From an uncultured Selenomonadales bacterium (GTDB lineage Bacteria > Bacillota_C > Negativicutes > Selenomonadales > Selenomonadaceae), in NCBI GenBank assembly GCA_937916025.1, contig CALGGX010000271.1, forward strand, positions 1-25,358: DNA of 25,358 nt. The letters run 5' to 3'. This document shows, piece by piece, positions 1 through 6,466 of the stretch (position 1 is the first letter of the stretch; the number at the start of each line of letters is the position of its first letter). Both the position numbers and the translations under genes were made by a program. Below the pieces are notes generated by a model. That model saw nothing but the letters and a program-made list of their open reading frames with translations. It made no database searches and was not told where the DNA came from.

Positions 1-2
1 AC

Positions 3-500
3 CGCAAACAGCGTGAAGCGGCGAAGCGCAGGAAAAACGCTCCGGTCGAGATCGGTACGGCTATTGAAAAGTACGAGACTGTCGAGCCGATTTTGATTAC
101 GGGCAACACTGCAGATGATGCCAAACTTATTTGCGCGTTGAATGAGCATCTTGACAATATTGAATGGTATTCATTCAATATGGAAGTTTTCAAGCATGAA
201 ATTTTCGAGGGCGGCGATTCTGACATCAGGAATCAGGATCGAGATACTTGCTCAGTTTGCAAAGAAATACGCGATACTCACGAGAATGACTATCTTGAAT
301 TGGCGAAAGTCTATTACCGTGACAATGAAGCGAACGAAAACGTCATTGACAAGGCTTTATTAGAAGCGCGGGCATGCGGTACCAATGCCGCTGTGATGAT
401 CAAACGTGAAAAAGGTAAAAAATTCTACCATTTCAGAAAAGCGTGTTTGCGTACTGACAAGTATACTCCGAACCGTACAATGAAACTCCGCATGGCATAA
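3..500 (+). CDS. Unknown protein, 5' end outside window
   Basis: The reading frame is open from the first in-frame codon at base 3 and ends at TAA 498-500, so the gene begins upstream of the window; 165 codons are visible. The visible N-terminal part is very basic (Arg/Lys/Ala-rich up to about residue 17), followed by a mixed acidic region with a CSVC pair (Cys-x-x-Cys) near the middle and a basic C-terminus. A TTG at 93 could serve as a start, but no ribosome binding site precedes it and the frame upstream looks coding. No family is recognised. It is the first gene of the + strand train and is followed by two inverted repeats before the next gene. Confidence 0.6.
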   Translation, partial: RKQREAAKRRKNAPVEIGTAIEKYETVEPILITGNTADDAKLICALNEHLDNIEWYSFNMEVFKHEIFEGGDSDIRNQDRDTCSVCKEIRDTHENDYLELAKVYYRDNEANENVIDKALLEARACGTNAAVMIKREKGKKFYHFRKACLRTDKYTPNRTMKLRMA

Positions 501-533
501 TCGCCGCGCGCGCCGTCAACACAACCGATCGAA

Positions 534-569
534 GTCAAGCCGCTTGCCTTTCACGGCGGGCGGCTTGAC
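534..569 (+). repeat. Intergenic inverted repeat, 10-bp perfect arms
   Basis: GTCAAGCCGC (534-543) is perfectly complementary to GCGGCTTGAC (560-569) around a 16-nt loop. No T-run follows, so it is not a standard terminator. It lies just after the first gene and before a second, longer hairpin. Confidence 0.7.
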
Positions 570-594
570 AATCACTCATTCTAATCAGCAACCA

Positions 595-682
595 CATATT
601 GCTAATTAAAGCCGCCAGAGTAAACGCTCCCGACGGTTTTAATGAGCAATATGCTCTATTCATTTGAAAGGATTGATTAGAA
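595..682 (+). repeat. Type I leader module: long hairpin plus extended Shine-Dalgarno
   Basis: Arms 595-614 and 634-653 pair over 20 positions with one mismatch and one G-U wobble, around a loop of about 19 nt. They are followed by ATGCTCTATTCA and TTGAAAGGATTGAT leading to ATG 682. The same arrangement, with clearly homologous sequence in arms and spacer, recurs at 2383-2483. The start codon of the downstream gene sits 29 nt after the hairpin. The role is unknown; a transcript-stability, attenuation or processing element is possible. Confidence 0.7.
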
Positions 683-1092
683 TGAAAAAGGCAACCGAAT
701 TGTTGAATGCGATCGGGCATAACGCGATAGTCATTAACAGAATGAACGATCAGGGAGACAAGTATATCGACGCACAGATTAAAGAAGCTCTCTTCGCTGT
801 CGACGATCGCCGCGCCGATATCGTTATTGTCGATACTGAAACAGTCGAGACCGCGTCAACCGCCGCCGAAATGGCGTTGATTGCGCGCGCCAATGAAGAG
901 TTGACTGTCGACAAAGTTGCATTGGTTTTCACGGCGATCTTGCAAGTCAAACGCAATGCTCAGCGTCTTTTCGATTTTGCGTTTGGTATTCGAACAAGAG
1001 AGTACATTTGCATGCGACCGGTCGGCGAAGTGGCGAGAATTAACAAACTGATTTTCGACGAAATTGCCGCATTGTTTAACGAGATTGCTTAA
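682..1092 (+). CDS. Unknown 136-aa protein
   Basis: ATG 682 is chosen because the conserved GAAAGGATTGAT leader ends 4 nt before it; a TTG at 664 lies inside that leader and is not the start. The product (starts MKKATELLNAIGHNAIVINR) is predicted soluble. It has an acidic N-terminal half with DDRRADIVIVDTET near residues 45-60 and a more basic, helix-prone C-terminal half. No signal peptide, membrane segment or known motif is visible, and I do not recognise a family. It lies between two hairpin-containing intergenic regions, so it may be transcribed as its own unit or from a segmented operon. Confidence 0.65.
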   Translation: MKKATELLNAIGHNAIVINRMNDQGDKYIDAQIKEALFAVDDRRADIVIVDTETVETASTAAEMALIARANEELTVDKVALVFTAILQVKRNAQRLFDFAFGIRTREYICMRPVGEVARINKLIFDEIAALFNEIA

Positions 1093-1109
1093 CAATTCGA
1101 GCAACACAC

Positions 1110-1220
1110 TTGACGCGGCAATCACGCCGATATCACGGCGTTAACCGCGTCAATCGCAATTGATCAAACGTTTTAACCGGCATCCGAACGAGATATCGGC
1201 GGATGCCGTGTAAAGCGTTT
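1110..1220 (+). repeat. Two nested intergenic hairpins
   Basis: Hairpin one: TTGACGCGG (1110-1118) pairs with CCGCGTCAA (1145-1153), enclosing an inner CGCCG/CGGCG stem (1125-1129 with 1136-1140). Hairpin two: CGGCATCCG (1178-1186) pairs perfectly with CGGATGCCG (1200-1208), extended by partly complementary AT-rich flanks (1166-1176 with 1209-1220). Neither has a classic U-tract directly after it. The next gene's leader starts about 25 nt downstream. The sequences differ from other intergenic hairpins here, but the position is equivalent. Confidence 0.65.
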
Positions 1221-1267
1221 TTCAAACGCCGATTATTCACTTATTTTTTTTGAAAGGATTGATCACC

Positions 1268-1675
1268 ATGAAAGAAGCAACAGTAATGATACGCGTTTTC
1301 GCTACAGTCGCTATCGATATGTTTACAGAAGTCGATAACAGCCATCCGATCGAGGAACTTCCTCAGATCGTCGACGAGTTCCGTTCCGATGTTAGCAACA
1401 AAGGTATTCTCGCCGCTATCGACTTCTGGGGCGGGGAGTTTGAAGTTATCGACGTTAAGCGTGAGCCTGAAGTTCGCGATTTCGAGGCTGTCAACGAGCA
1501 ATGGATGCCTGTTGACGAACTGATCGACGAAATTCAAAACAGCGATTGGTACAACGAAGATGACAGCGATCCTGACGAAGAAGTCTCTGACGACGCAGGC
1601 GACGATGAAGGCAACACTGCCGATATCAGTCAGGAAGCGGCAACGCGGCTCTTTCAATCTCTTCTTACATTCTGA
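1268..1675 (+). CDS. Unknown acidic 135-aa protein, related to two neighbours
   Basis: The leader TTTTTTTTGAAAGGATTGATCACC precedes ATG 1268. The product begins MKEATVMIRVFATVAIDMF and has a very acidic C-terminal third (about residues 95-120, many Asp/Glu). Residues 5-45 follow the plan of the proteins at 2481-2789 and 7269-7574: a strand-like start with an R/T-V motif, then a helix such as EELPQIVDEFRSDV. I infer a small paralogous family. No known domain is recognised, and the acidic, soluble character would fit a protein-binding or DNA-mimic role, but that is speculation. Confidence 0.65.
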   Translation: MKEATVMIRVFATVAIDMFTEVDNSHPIEELPQIVDEFRSDVSNKGILAAIDFWGGEFEVIDVKREPEVRDFEAVNEQWMPVDELIDEIQNSDWYNEDDSDPDEEVSDDAGDDEGNTADISQEAATRLFQSLLTF

Positions 1676-1703
1676 TCACACTCGCGTGATCGAAACTTTT
1701 ATT

Positions 1704-1771
1704 ATGCCGCCGAGCTTTATCGGCGGTATGCTTAAGAGTTTATCACGCTCTTACCGCCGAGTCAATCGGCG
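1704..1771 (+). repeat. Type II intergenic hairpin pair
   Basis: ATGCCGCCG (1704-1712) pairs with CGGCGGTAT (1721-1729), with one G-U wobble. A second stem, CGCCGA (1755-1760) with TCGGCG (1766-1771), has a 5-nt loop. The stretch 1691-1750 is homologous to 2815-2880: same GCCGCCG/CGGCGG hairpin followed by AGTTTATCACnCTC. It sits between the end of one gene and the leader of the next. Confidence 0.7.
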
Positions 1772-1805
1772 AACCGACGAAATTATTTTGAAAGGATTGA
1801 TCGGA

Positions 1806-2348
1806 ATGAAACAACGGATCAAAGATTGGCATGAAAAAATGCTCAATGGAACCTTTAAGCCGAAGGATTTTCCTTATTACAAAGAGGAAGTTGTAGAAAT
1901 TAACGACGCGAGTATTTTGGTTGATGAATACTGCTTTCTCGAGCGAGCTCTCGAAGCCATGAGACAGGAACTTCTCAATAATCCTGAACATCATACGTTT
2001 CTGATAGTATCTGAGAGAACGGCGAATGGCAGATTCAGAAAACTCAGTGACGTTATGCAATTTGTTTATCGTTTTGAGGAGATTGAGCAGAAAGTAGAGT
2101 CAATCAGAGTGTCAATTTTGGAAAAATTGTTTTCTCTTTTAACTCCTTGTGATAAGCACATTGTCTATTCTACTCTTGCCGATATTGCAAAAAAAAGAAA
2201 GCCTGTGTATGATCCCTCGTTTGACAATGTAACATTCGATGATGTAAGAGAGATTGTTTCGTCATACGCGCAATACAAGACTCCTTATCGTGATTTTTGG
2301 ATTGCAGACACATGCCTTAGATATCCAGAGCATTATTTAGAACACTGA
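1806..2348 (+). CDS. Unknown 180-aa protein
   Basis: ATG 1806 follows the conserved ATTTTGAAAGGATTGATCGGA leader; the frame extends further upstream through non-coding hairpin sequence, which is discounted. The product (starts MKQRIKDWHEKML) is mostly alpha-helical in appearance, charged and soluble, with no signal peptide or membrane segment. It contains HHTFLIVSERTANGRFRKLSD at about residues 62-82 and ends in an aromatic, basic tail. Base composition is more AT-rich than the flanking genes, which may mean a separate origin. I do not recognise a family. Confidence 0.65.
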   Translation: MKQRIKDWHEKMLNGTFKPKDFPYYKEEVVEINDASILVDEYCFLERALEAMRQELLNNPEHHTFLIVSERTANGRFRKLSDVMQFVYRFEEIEQKVESIRVSILEKLFSLLTPCDKHIVYSTLADIAKKRKPVYDPSFDNVTFDDVREIVSSYAQYKTPYRDFWIADTCLRYPEHYLEH

Positions 2349-2382
2349 TCCACCCCCTCGTCAACATCGATTGCGTCAAGCC

Positions 2383-2483
2383 CATAATGCAAACTAAAGC
2401 CGCCGTCAGGCGCCTACCTTCGGCGTACGGCGGTTTTGATGGGCATTATGCTCTATTCAACTTGAAAGGATTTGATTAGCATG
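2383..2483 (+). repeat. Type I leader module, second copy
   Basis: Arms 2383-2406 and 2427-2450 pair at both ends, with CATAATGC/GCATTATG outside and AAAGCCGCCGT/ACGGCGGTTTT inside, leaving an internal mismatch patch. The loop holds a further CGCC/GGCG stem. It is followed by ATGCTCTATTCAACTTGAAAGGATTTGATTAGC and ATG 2481, nearly identical to 651-682. Arm sequences have changed together in places (ATATTGC against ATAATGC), which suggests selection on pairing. Confidence 0.7.
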
Positions 2484-2789
2484 GCAAAAATCAAACTCGA
2501 AGCTCTGATGACCGTACGCGTCACGCGCGAAGTCGAATTCTCCGACGCCGACGAACTGCGCGATCTCATCGACGATTTTGCATCGGATATCGATCGCTGT
2601 GAAGGCAACAGTGTCGGTCTCGGCATGAATTTTGTCGATGACACTGCCGAAATTCGTCTCTATCAAGACTGCATGAGCGGCGATGGTTGGCGGGACGATG
2701 ACGGTGTCGTTTATGTCGATACGTGGCGCGGCTACAAAAAAGCCGAAAATTACGCCGACGAGATCGAATACGACGAAAACAACGCATAA
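2481..2789 (+). CDS. Unknown small acidic protein (102 aa)
   Basis: ATG 2481 follows the repeated leader. The product begins MAKIKLEALMTVRVTREVEF and continues with DADELRDLIDDFASDID, then a region rich in Asp, Gly and aromatic residues and an acidic tail. Residues 8-40 resemble the N-terminus of the protein at 7269-7574 (TLTLYISREVDF then VELRKHIADFEK) and more distantly that at 1268-1675. No catalytic motif, membrane segment or known domain is seen. Regulation probably follows the Type I leader just upstream. Confidence 0.65.
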   Translation: MAKIKLEALMTVRVTREVEFSDADELRDLIDDFASDIDRCEGNSVGLGMNFVDDTAEIRLYQDCMSGDGWRDDDGVVYVDTWRGYKKAENYADEIEYDENNA

Positions 2790-2827
2790 CCAACCGTCAA
2801 TCGATCGATGTGATTCAAACTTCAATT

Positions 2828-2907
2828 TATGCCGCCGAAGCCTCCGGGCGCGGCGGTATATGCGGGAGTTTATCACTCTCTGTTGCCTTGTCAATCAACA
2901 GGGCAAC
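2828..2907 (+). repeat. Type II intergenic hairpin pair, second copy
   Basis: TATGCCGCC (2828-2836) pairs with GGCGGTATA (2852-2860) with one wobble. A second stem pairs GTTGCC (2882-2887) with GGCAAC (2902-2907). It is homologous to 1691-1750 over the first hairpin and the following AGTTTATCACTCTC. It precedes the leader of the ddrB-ParB gene. Confidence 0.65.
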
Positions 2908-2945
2908 TCCGTATTCACTTATCTGTTTTGAAAGGATTGAGGATC

Positions 2946-4499
2946 ATGAAAACTATCATAGTCAAAACCGATAGCGGACGTCAAGTCTCTTGCATCTACA
3001 GAATAAAGTCTGTCGATCAGATCATCTCTTCGCATACCATGAACGGTACTTTTGTTTCGATGAATGATCGGTACCCGAAGGCTTTGCAACCGCGCAATCG
3101 CCAAAATGCCGCTATGGCACTGCAGATTGCACGCATGGCTGTCACTCTCGATCCGAATGAAGTCGCGGCATCGGTTTACCTTAATCAAGGCGCACCGATT
3201 ATTCGCCGTGACGGCGTCGTTCTCAACGGCAATGGAAGAAGCATGGCAATCGCGCGGGCGTATTCTGTCAACGCAAAATCGGCGGCGAATTACAAGGCTT
3301 TTCTCGTCGACAACGCGTCAACATTCGGTATTGACGCCGATATCGTCCGCAGTATCGACAAACCTGTTCTTGTCCGCGAAATTCAAGGGAGCATCGATGC
3401 CGCTACTCTGAATGATATCGTTCATTCGACGCTCGGCGGCGCGGAGTTAAATCCTTTCGAGCAAGCTAAGATCGATGCGGGGATGCTTAATCTCGATGAT
3501 TTTAACTGGCTCGAAGGCGACGACTTGACTGACAAGTCTAATTCGCCTTTCGTTAACAAAGTCATTTCGCGGCTTGCCAAACCGCAAGAGCAGAATAAAT
3601 ATTACAGCAAAAACGGCGTCAATGCCGATGCGATCGTCCGTGTCAAGCGCGCTATCTATGCGGCGGCTTATGACGATGACGGGCTCATCAGCAAGATGGC
3701 TGAGTCTACCGACGACGATATCAAAAATGTCTCGAAGGCATTAGAGGCTTCGGCGACAGGCATCGCCAAGTTGAAACTGCAACAAAAGGCTGAGATTGCC
3801 TTCAATTGTAATTTCACTCCGGCGATCGCACGTGCCGTATCACTCTACGAGCGCATTAAGACAAGCGCGTACAAAAACGTCGAGCGATACCTTCAGCAAT
3901 TGCCGCTTTTTGACGGTGAGACTCCCGAAGTCGAAACTCTTTTGAAATTCTTCGAGAAAAACAAACGCGGCGCAAAATGGATCGTGTCGATGTTGAATAA
4001 CATCGTGCGCGTTATTGCCGCAAGGGGATGCCCGTGTCAAGAAATTCTCTTCGGCGAAGCGGCTAAACCGATCACTCCGTGCGAAGCTATCAACGCGGCG
4101 ATCTCGTTGACAAATGCCGAAAAAACAGGCGATCCGATCAAACTGCCTTCGATGCCTGCTGTTAAAACTCTCTCGGCTGATTCGGTATCAAAAACTCTCG
4201 TCGATATCGGCAAGCAATTTGCCATCGAAGCCGGCCGTCAGATCAGCGAAAAACTGATTGCACAAAACGCGGCGTCTATTCGCGGCGGCATTCTTGGCAA
4301 AATCAAACACAAAATCGGTGCCGCTATCAACACGGCAGCAGGCAAGGTTATTGCGGCTTATCAAGCGGCAATAACTGCCGAGGTTAAATTGATGCTCAAA
4401 ATGAAAGACAAATTCGCGACCATTGAGAGCATCGTTGACGCCTTTACCGCAAAAATTAAGCGGCAAGGGAAGTTTATTCTGCAGAACGCCGCTATTTAA
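2946..4499 (+). CDS. ddrB-ParB-domain-like protein, 517 aa
   Basis: ATG 2946 follows TTTTGAAAGGATTGAGGATC; an upstream in-frame start would run through the intergenic hairpins. Residues about 35-160 carry hallmarks of the ParB-superfamily 'ddrB-ParB' domain found in phage and plasmid proteins. These include a PRNRQNAAMALQIARM segment, then APIIRRDGVVLNGNGRSMAI with the NGNGR motif, then PVLVREI. Relatives of this fold bind DNA or hydrolyse CTP, but I cannot assign an activity here. The remaining 350 residues are helical, with Ala/Lys/Ile-rich stretches and a strongly basic C-terminus (IKHKIGAAINTAAGK and after), suggesting nucleic-acid contact. Known of the family: it often occurs in large multidomain phage proteins. 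Inferred: it processes or marks element DNA early in infection. Confidence 0.65.
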   Translation: MKTIIVKTDSGRQVSCIYRIKSVDQIISSHTMNGTFVSMNDRYPKALQPRNRQNAAMALQIARMAVTLDPNEVAASVYLNQGAPIIRRDGVVLNGNGRSMAIARAYSVNAKSAANYKAFLVDNASTFGIDADIVRSIDKPVLVREIQGSIDAATLNDIVHSTLGGAELNPFEQAKIDAGMLNLDDFNWLEGDDLTDKSNSPFVNKVISRLAKPQEQNKYYSKNGVNADAIVRVKRAIYAAAYDDDGLISKMAESTDDDIKNVSKALEASATGIAKLKLQQKAEIAFNCNFTPAIARAVSLYERIKTSAYKNVERYLQQLPLFDGETPEVETLLKFFEKNKRGAKWIVSMLNNIVRVIAARGCPCQEILFGEAAKPITPCEAINAAISLTNAEKTGDPIKLPSMPAVKTLSADSVSKTLVDIGKQFAIEAGRQISEKLIAQNAASIRGGILGKIKHKIGAAINTAAGKVIAAYQAAITAEVKLMLKMKDKFATIESIVDAFTAKIKRQGKFILQNAAI

Positions 4500-4567
4500 G
4501 GGATTCGTCAAAACACGGCGGCTTCGTCATGCCATATCAACATCATTTTTGAAAGGATTGATTCGTT

Positions 4568-4777
4568 ATGTCAAGACGCATTTCTAAAGTCCTCAGCGAA
4601 TTGTATTCGCGCGGAGATCGCGGCGCGGCGAATGCCATTTTCGACGCGTTCATTATTCTCGCTCGCGCACGGCAAATGCTCCGTCAGAGCATCAAAGACT
4701 ATGACCGCAATGAAGACGATTATGACGCTCGCATCCGTTTCGATACTCTCTGCGAGCTCCTCGATAGGAGGAGCTGA
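4568..4777 (+). CDS. Unknown 69-aa helical protein
   Basis: ATG 4568 is preceded by TTTTTGAAAGGATTGATTCGTT. The product (MSRRISKVLSELYSRGDRGA) is predicted to be entirely helical, basic in the first half and mixed in charge in the second. It ends LLDRRS just 3 nt before the next start, and its last codons contain the AGGAGG ribosome binding site of the following gene, so the two are translationally linked. No family is recognised. Confidence 0.6.
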   Translation: MSRRISKVLSELYSRGDRGAANAIFDAFIILARARQMLRQSIKDYDRNEDDYDARIRFDTLCELLDRRS

Positions 4778-4780
4778 GTC

Positions 4781-5209
4781 ATGGGATGGGATTATGGGCA
4801 TCACTGCTCGAGCATGAAAGACATCGATCGGTTTTTTGACGGCATGCTCGCTGAAGGTTACCGTTTCGTTTCAAAAGGCTACGTTGTCAAGTCTGCAAAC
4901 GACAGGAATAAGCGCGAATACTACAGAGCTATCGCATGTCCTGACGGCTCGGTGACGGCTCTGGCGGCAACCGTCGACATTGGCGATATGTACAAAAAAG
5001 GCGAGATCGGACTTCGCTGGGACACCGAGTCTGTCGGTTCGCTCGCCGATCACTGCCCTGTCGCCGTTCTCGACTTGCTGACGCCTACTCATCATGATTG
5101 GGCTCTCGATTGGCGATATCGGTGCCGCGAGAACTTGCGGAAAAAGAAACTTGTCAAACCGAAGCAAACACGACAAACGGCTTCTCTGACAATAATCTCT
5201 TTGTTTTAA
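4781..5209 (+). CDS. DUF6927-like protein, 142 aa
   Basis: ATG 4781 lies 9 nt after GGAGGAG at the end of the preceding gene. The MGWDYGHH start, the central YYRAIACPDGSVTALAATVD strand region and the C-terminal CPVAVLDLLTPTHHDWALDW followed by RYRCRENL match what I recall of the DUF6927 family of phage and plasmid proteins, which ends in a similar 'CP..ILDLL.PT...WR.RCREN' motif. The function of that family is unknown. The last 25 residues are basic and poorly structured. The assignment is from motif memory and moderately sure. Confidence 0.6.
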   Translation: MGWDYGHHCSSMKDIDRFFDGMLAEGYRFVSKGYVVKSANDRNKREYYRAIACPDGSVTALAATVDIGDMYKKGEIGLRWDTESVGSLADHCPVAVLDLLTPTHHDWALDWRYRCRENLRKKKLVKPKQTRQTASLTIISLF

Positions 5210-5228
5210 CAGAAAGGATTGATTCATC

Positions 5229-5582
5229 ATGAAGAAAACCGAGATCAAACTCGTTGTCGACAAGTACGGGCGCAAGGGATATGTCGTTTACGGGATCGAT
5301 GATCCCCATCCCATGCGTATCAGCACAACCGACGTTCACAACCTTCTCAAAGACGGCAAAGCGAAGATGGTCAGCAACTTCTTCATCGTCGACGCAAAGC
5401 GCGAGCTCAAGCGCATTCTCAACGACATTGAACGCGAATTGCGCATCGCTCAGGCGAATTGCAATCCTGCGGACGCTCATACGCAAGTCGAATTGAAGAT
5501 TGCAGAGATCAAAGCTCACGCCGCGCGCCGCGTTGCAGAAGAATTGTACTCGGCTCTCGTAGAATTGCATTACGAGACTTAA
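5229..5582 (+). CDS. Unknown 117-aa protein with coiled C-terminus
   Basis: ATG 5229 follows ACAGAAAGGATTGATTCATC, a variant of the shared leader. The N-terminal half (MKKTEIKLVVDKYGRKGYVV) looks like a small beta domain. From about residue 55 onward the protein is one long charged helix with heptad-like spacing (ELKRILNDIERELRIAQANC and beyond), so it may form a coiled coil. No family is recognised. Confidence 0.6.
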   Translation: MKKTEIKLVVDKYGRKGYVVYGIDDPHPMRISTTDVHNLLKDGKAKMVSNFFIVDAKRELKRILNDIERELRIAQANCNPADAHTQVELKIAEIKAHAARRVAEELYSALVELHYET

Positions 5583-5651
5583 GGTTACAAAACCGCAAGC
5601 GGTACGCAACGGAGGGGAAGCCGTCAAACACTCGGCGGCTCTCTATTTTTG

Positions 5652-5666
5652 CACAAAGGAGTTGTG
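5652..5666 (+). promoter_or_regulatory. Ribosome binding site displayed in a hairpin loop
   Basis: CACAA (5652-5656) and TTGTG (5662-5666) form a perfect 5-bp stem with AGGAG as the loop. It ends 3 nt before ATG 5670. A short stem presenting the Shine-Dalgarno in its loop could tune initiation. This gene lacks the usual GAAAGGATTGAT leader. Confidence 0.5.
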
Positions 5667-5669
5667 ATT

Positions 5670-5888
5670 ATGCAGAGCAATCTTGCAACTAAGACTGACG
5701 CCATCATTTTCCTCGGCGAAGCGCGCGATCTCGTCAACACGGCTGAGATCATCATCAAAGCGGCTCGGCGGTATTGCGTTACTTGCAACCGCGCCATCCG
5801 CAAAGGCGATGTTGACCTCGGCGAGCTTGTCAAGGCTCGGCGGCAGGCGATTGATACTCTCGCGCAAGCGGAGTGCTTTAAAAGATAA
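5670..5888 (+). CDS. Unknown 72-aa protein with a CxxC motif
   Basis: ATG 5670 is 8 nt downstream of AGGAG; an in-frame ATG at 5649 lacks a binding site. The product (MQSNLATKTDAIIFLGEARD) is helical with a central Cys-Val-Thr-Cys pair in a basic segment (RRYCVTCNRAIRKGD) that could be half of a zinc knuckle. Nothing else identifies it. It is separated by 17 nt from the next gene, with a good binding site (GGGAGG) between. Confidence 0.55.
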   Translation: MQSNLATKTDAIIFLGEARDLVNTAEIIIKAARRYCVTCNRAIRKGDVDLGELVKARRQAIDTLAQAECFKR

Positions 5889-5905
5889 CACGGGAGGCTT
5901 TCAAA

Positions 5906-6337
5906 ATGGATACTTACATGGCATCAATCGCGGCGCAAAAGCTCGGTATTACCGACGCTCGCGACATGGCGGAACTTATCAAGATCGCGCAGTCAATTCA
6001 CAAGATTGACGTCATCCGATCGAACGGATTCAAAAACAGACGGCAGGAAAAGTACTACGAGAAGCGGCTCGACAATCTGATCACGTCCGCTATGTGGATC
6101 GTCAATAGCCCTCACTTCCCTAAAGTTACTACTTTAGTAATTAACAACGGCGATCCGCGCGTTGCTCCCATCTACGCTATCACTGATCATATTAAAAAAT
6201 TCAATGAATGGCTCGAGCAACCGTGGAATGCGGAATTGAAAGACGCATGGCATTCTGACAACACCGAGCGGCATGATTATGTCAAGTTGCGGTACAAACT
6301 CTCGCGCTGTGCGCTTGACGGCGTTGCCATTTACTGA
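5906..6337 (+). CDS. Unknown 143-aa protein
   Basis: ATG 5906 is preceded by GGGAGG with an 8-nt gap. The product starts MDTYMASIAAQKLGITDARD and is a mixed alpha/beta, soluble protein without recognisable motif. It has a basic middle (KNRRQEKYYEKRLDN), an aromatic segment with several Trp (AMWIVNSPHFPK, FNEWLEQPWNAEL) and a C-terminus ending ALDGVAIY. No family is recognised. It appears to form a pair with the small gene just upstream. Confidence 0.6.
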   Translation: MDTYMASIAAQKLGITDARDMAELIKIAQSIHKIDVIRSNGFKNRRQEKYYEKRLDNLITSAMWIVNSPHFPKVTTLVINNGDPRVAPIYAITDHIKKFNEWLEQPWNAELKDAWHSDNTERHDYVKLRYKLSRCALDGVAIY

Positions 6338-6406
6338 CAGGCTTCTCCGAGTCAACGTCTGACGCAACGCACGAGAGGACGAGCAATCATGAAACACAGA
6401 GCACGC

Positions 6407-6432
6407 GAGCCGCCGTTCGGTATCGGCGGCTC
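6407..6432 (+). repeat. Perfect 9-bp hairpin in the antirepressor leader
   Basis: GAGCCGCCG (6407-6415) pairs perfectly with CGGCGGCTC (6424-6432) around an 8-nt loop. It lies 14 nt before the TTTTTGAAAGGACTG leader. Its GCCGCCG/CGGCGG core is shared with the Type II hairpins at 1704 and 2828. Confidence 0.7.
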
Positions 6433-6466
6433 CGATCATCAAACATTTTTGAAAGGACTGAACATC

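Noticed and set aside
565..593. TTGACA at 565-570 as a -35 box.
   Set aside because: No acceptable -10 at 16-18 bp, and the TTGAC forms one arm of a perfect hairpin.
6389..6466. An upstream ATG at 6389 as start of the antirepressor.
   Set aside because: It would translate the GAGCCGCCG hairpin and the conserved leader, and homology with the paralogue begins only after ATG 6467.
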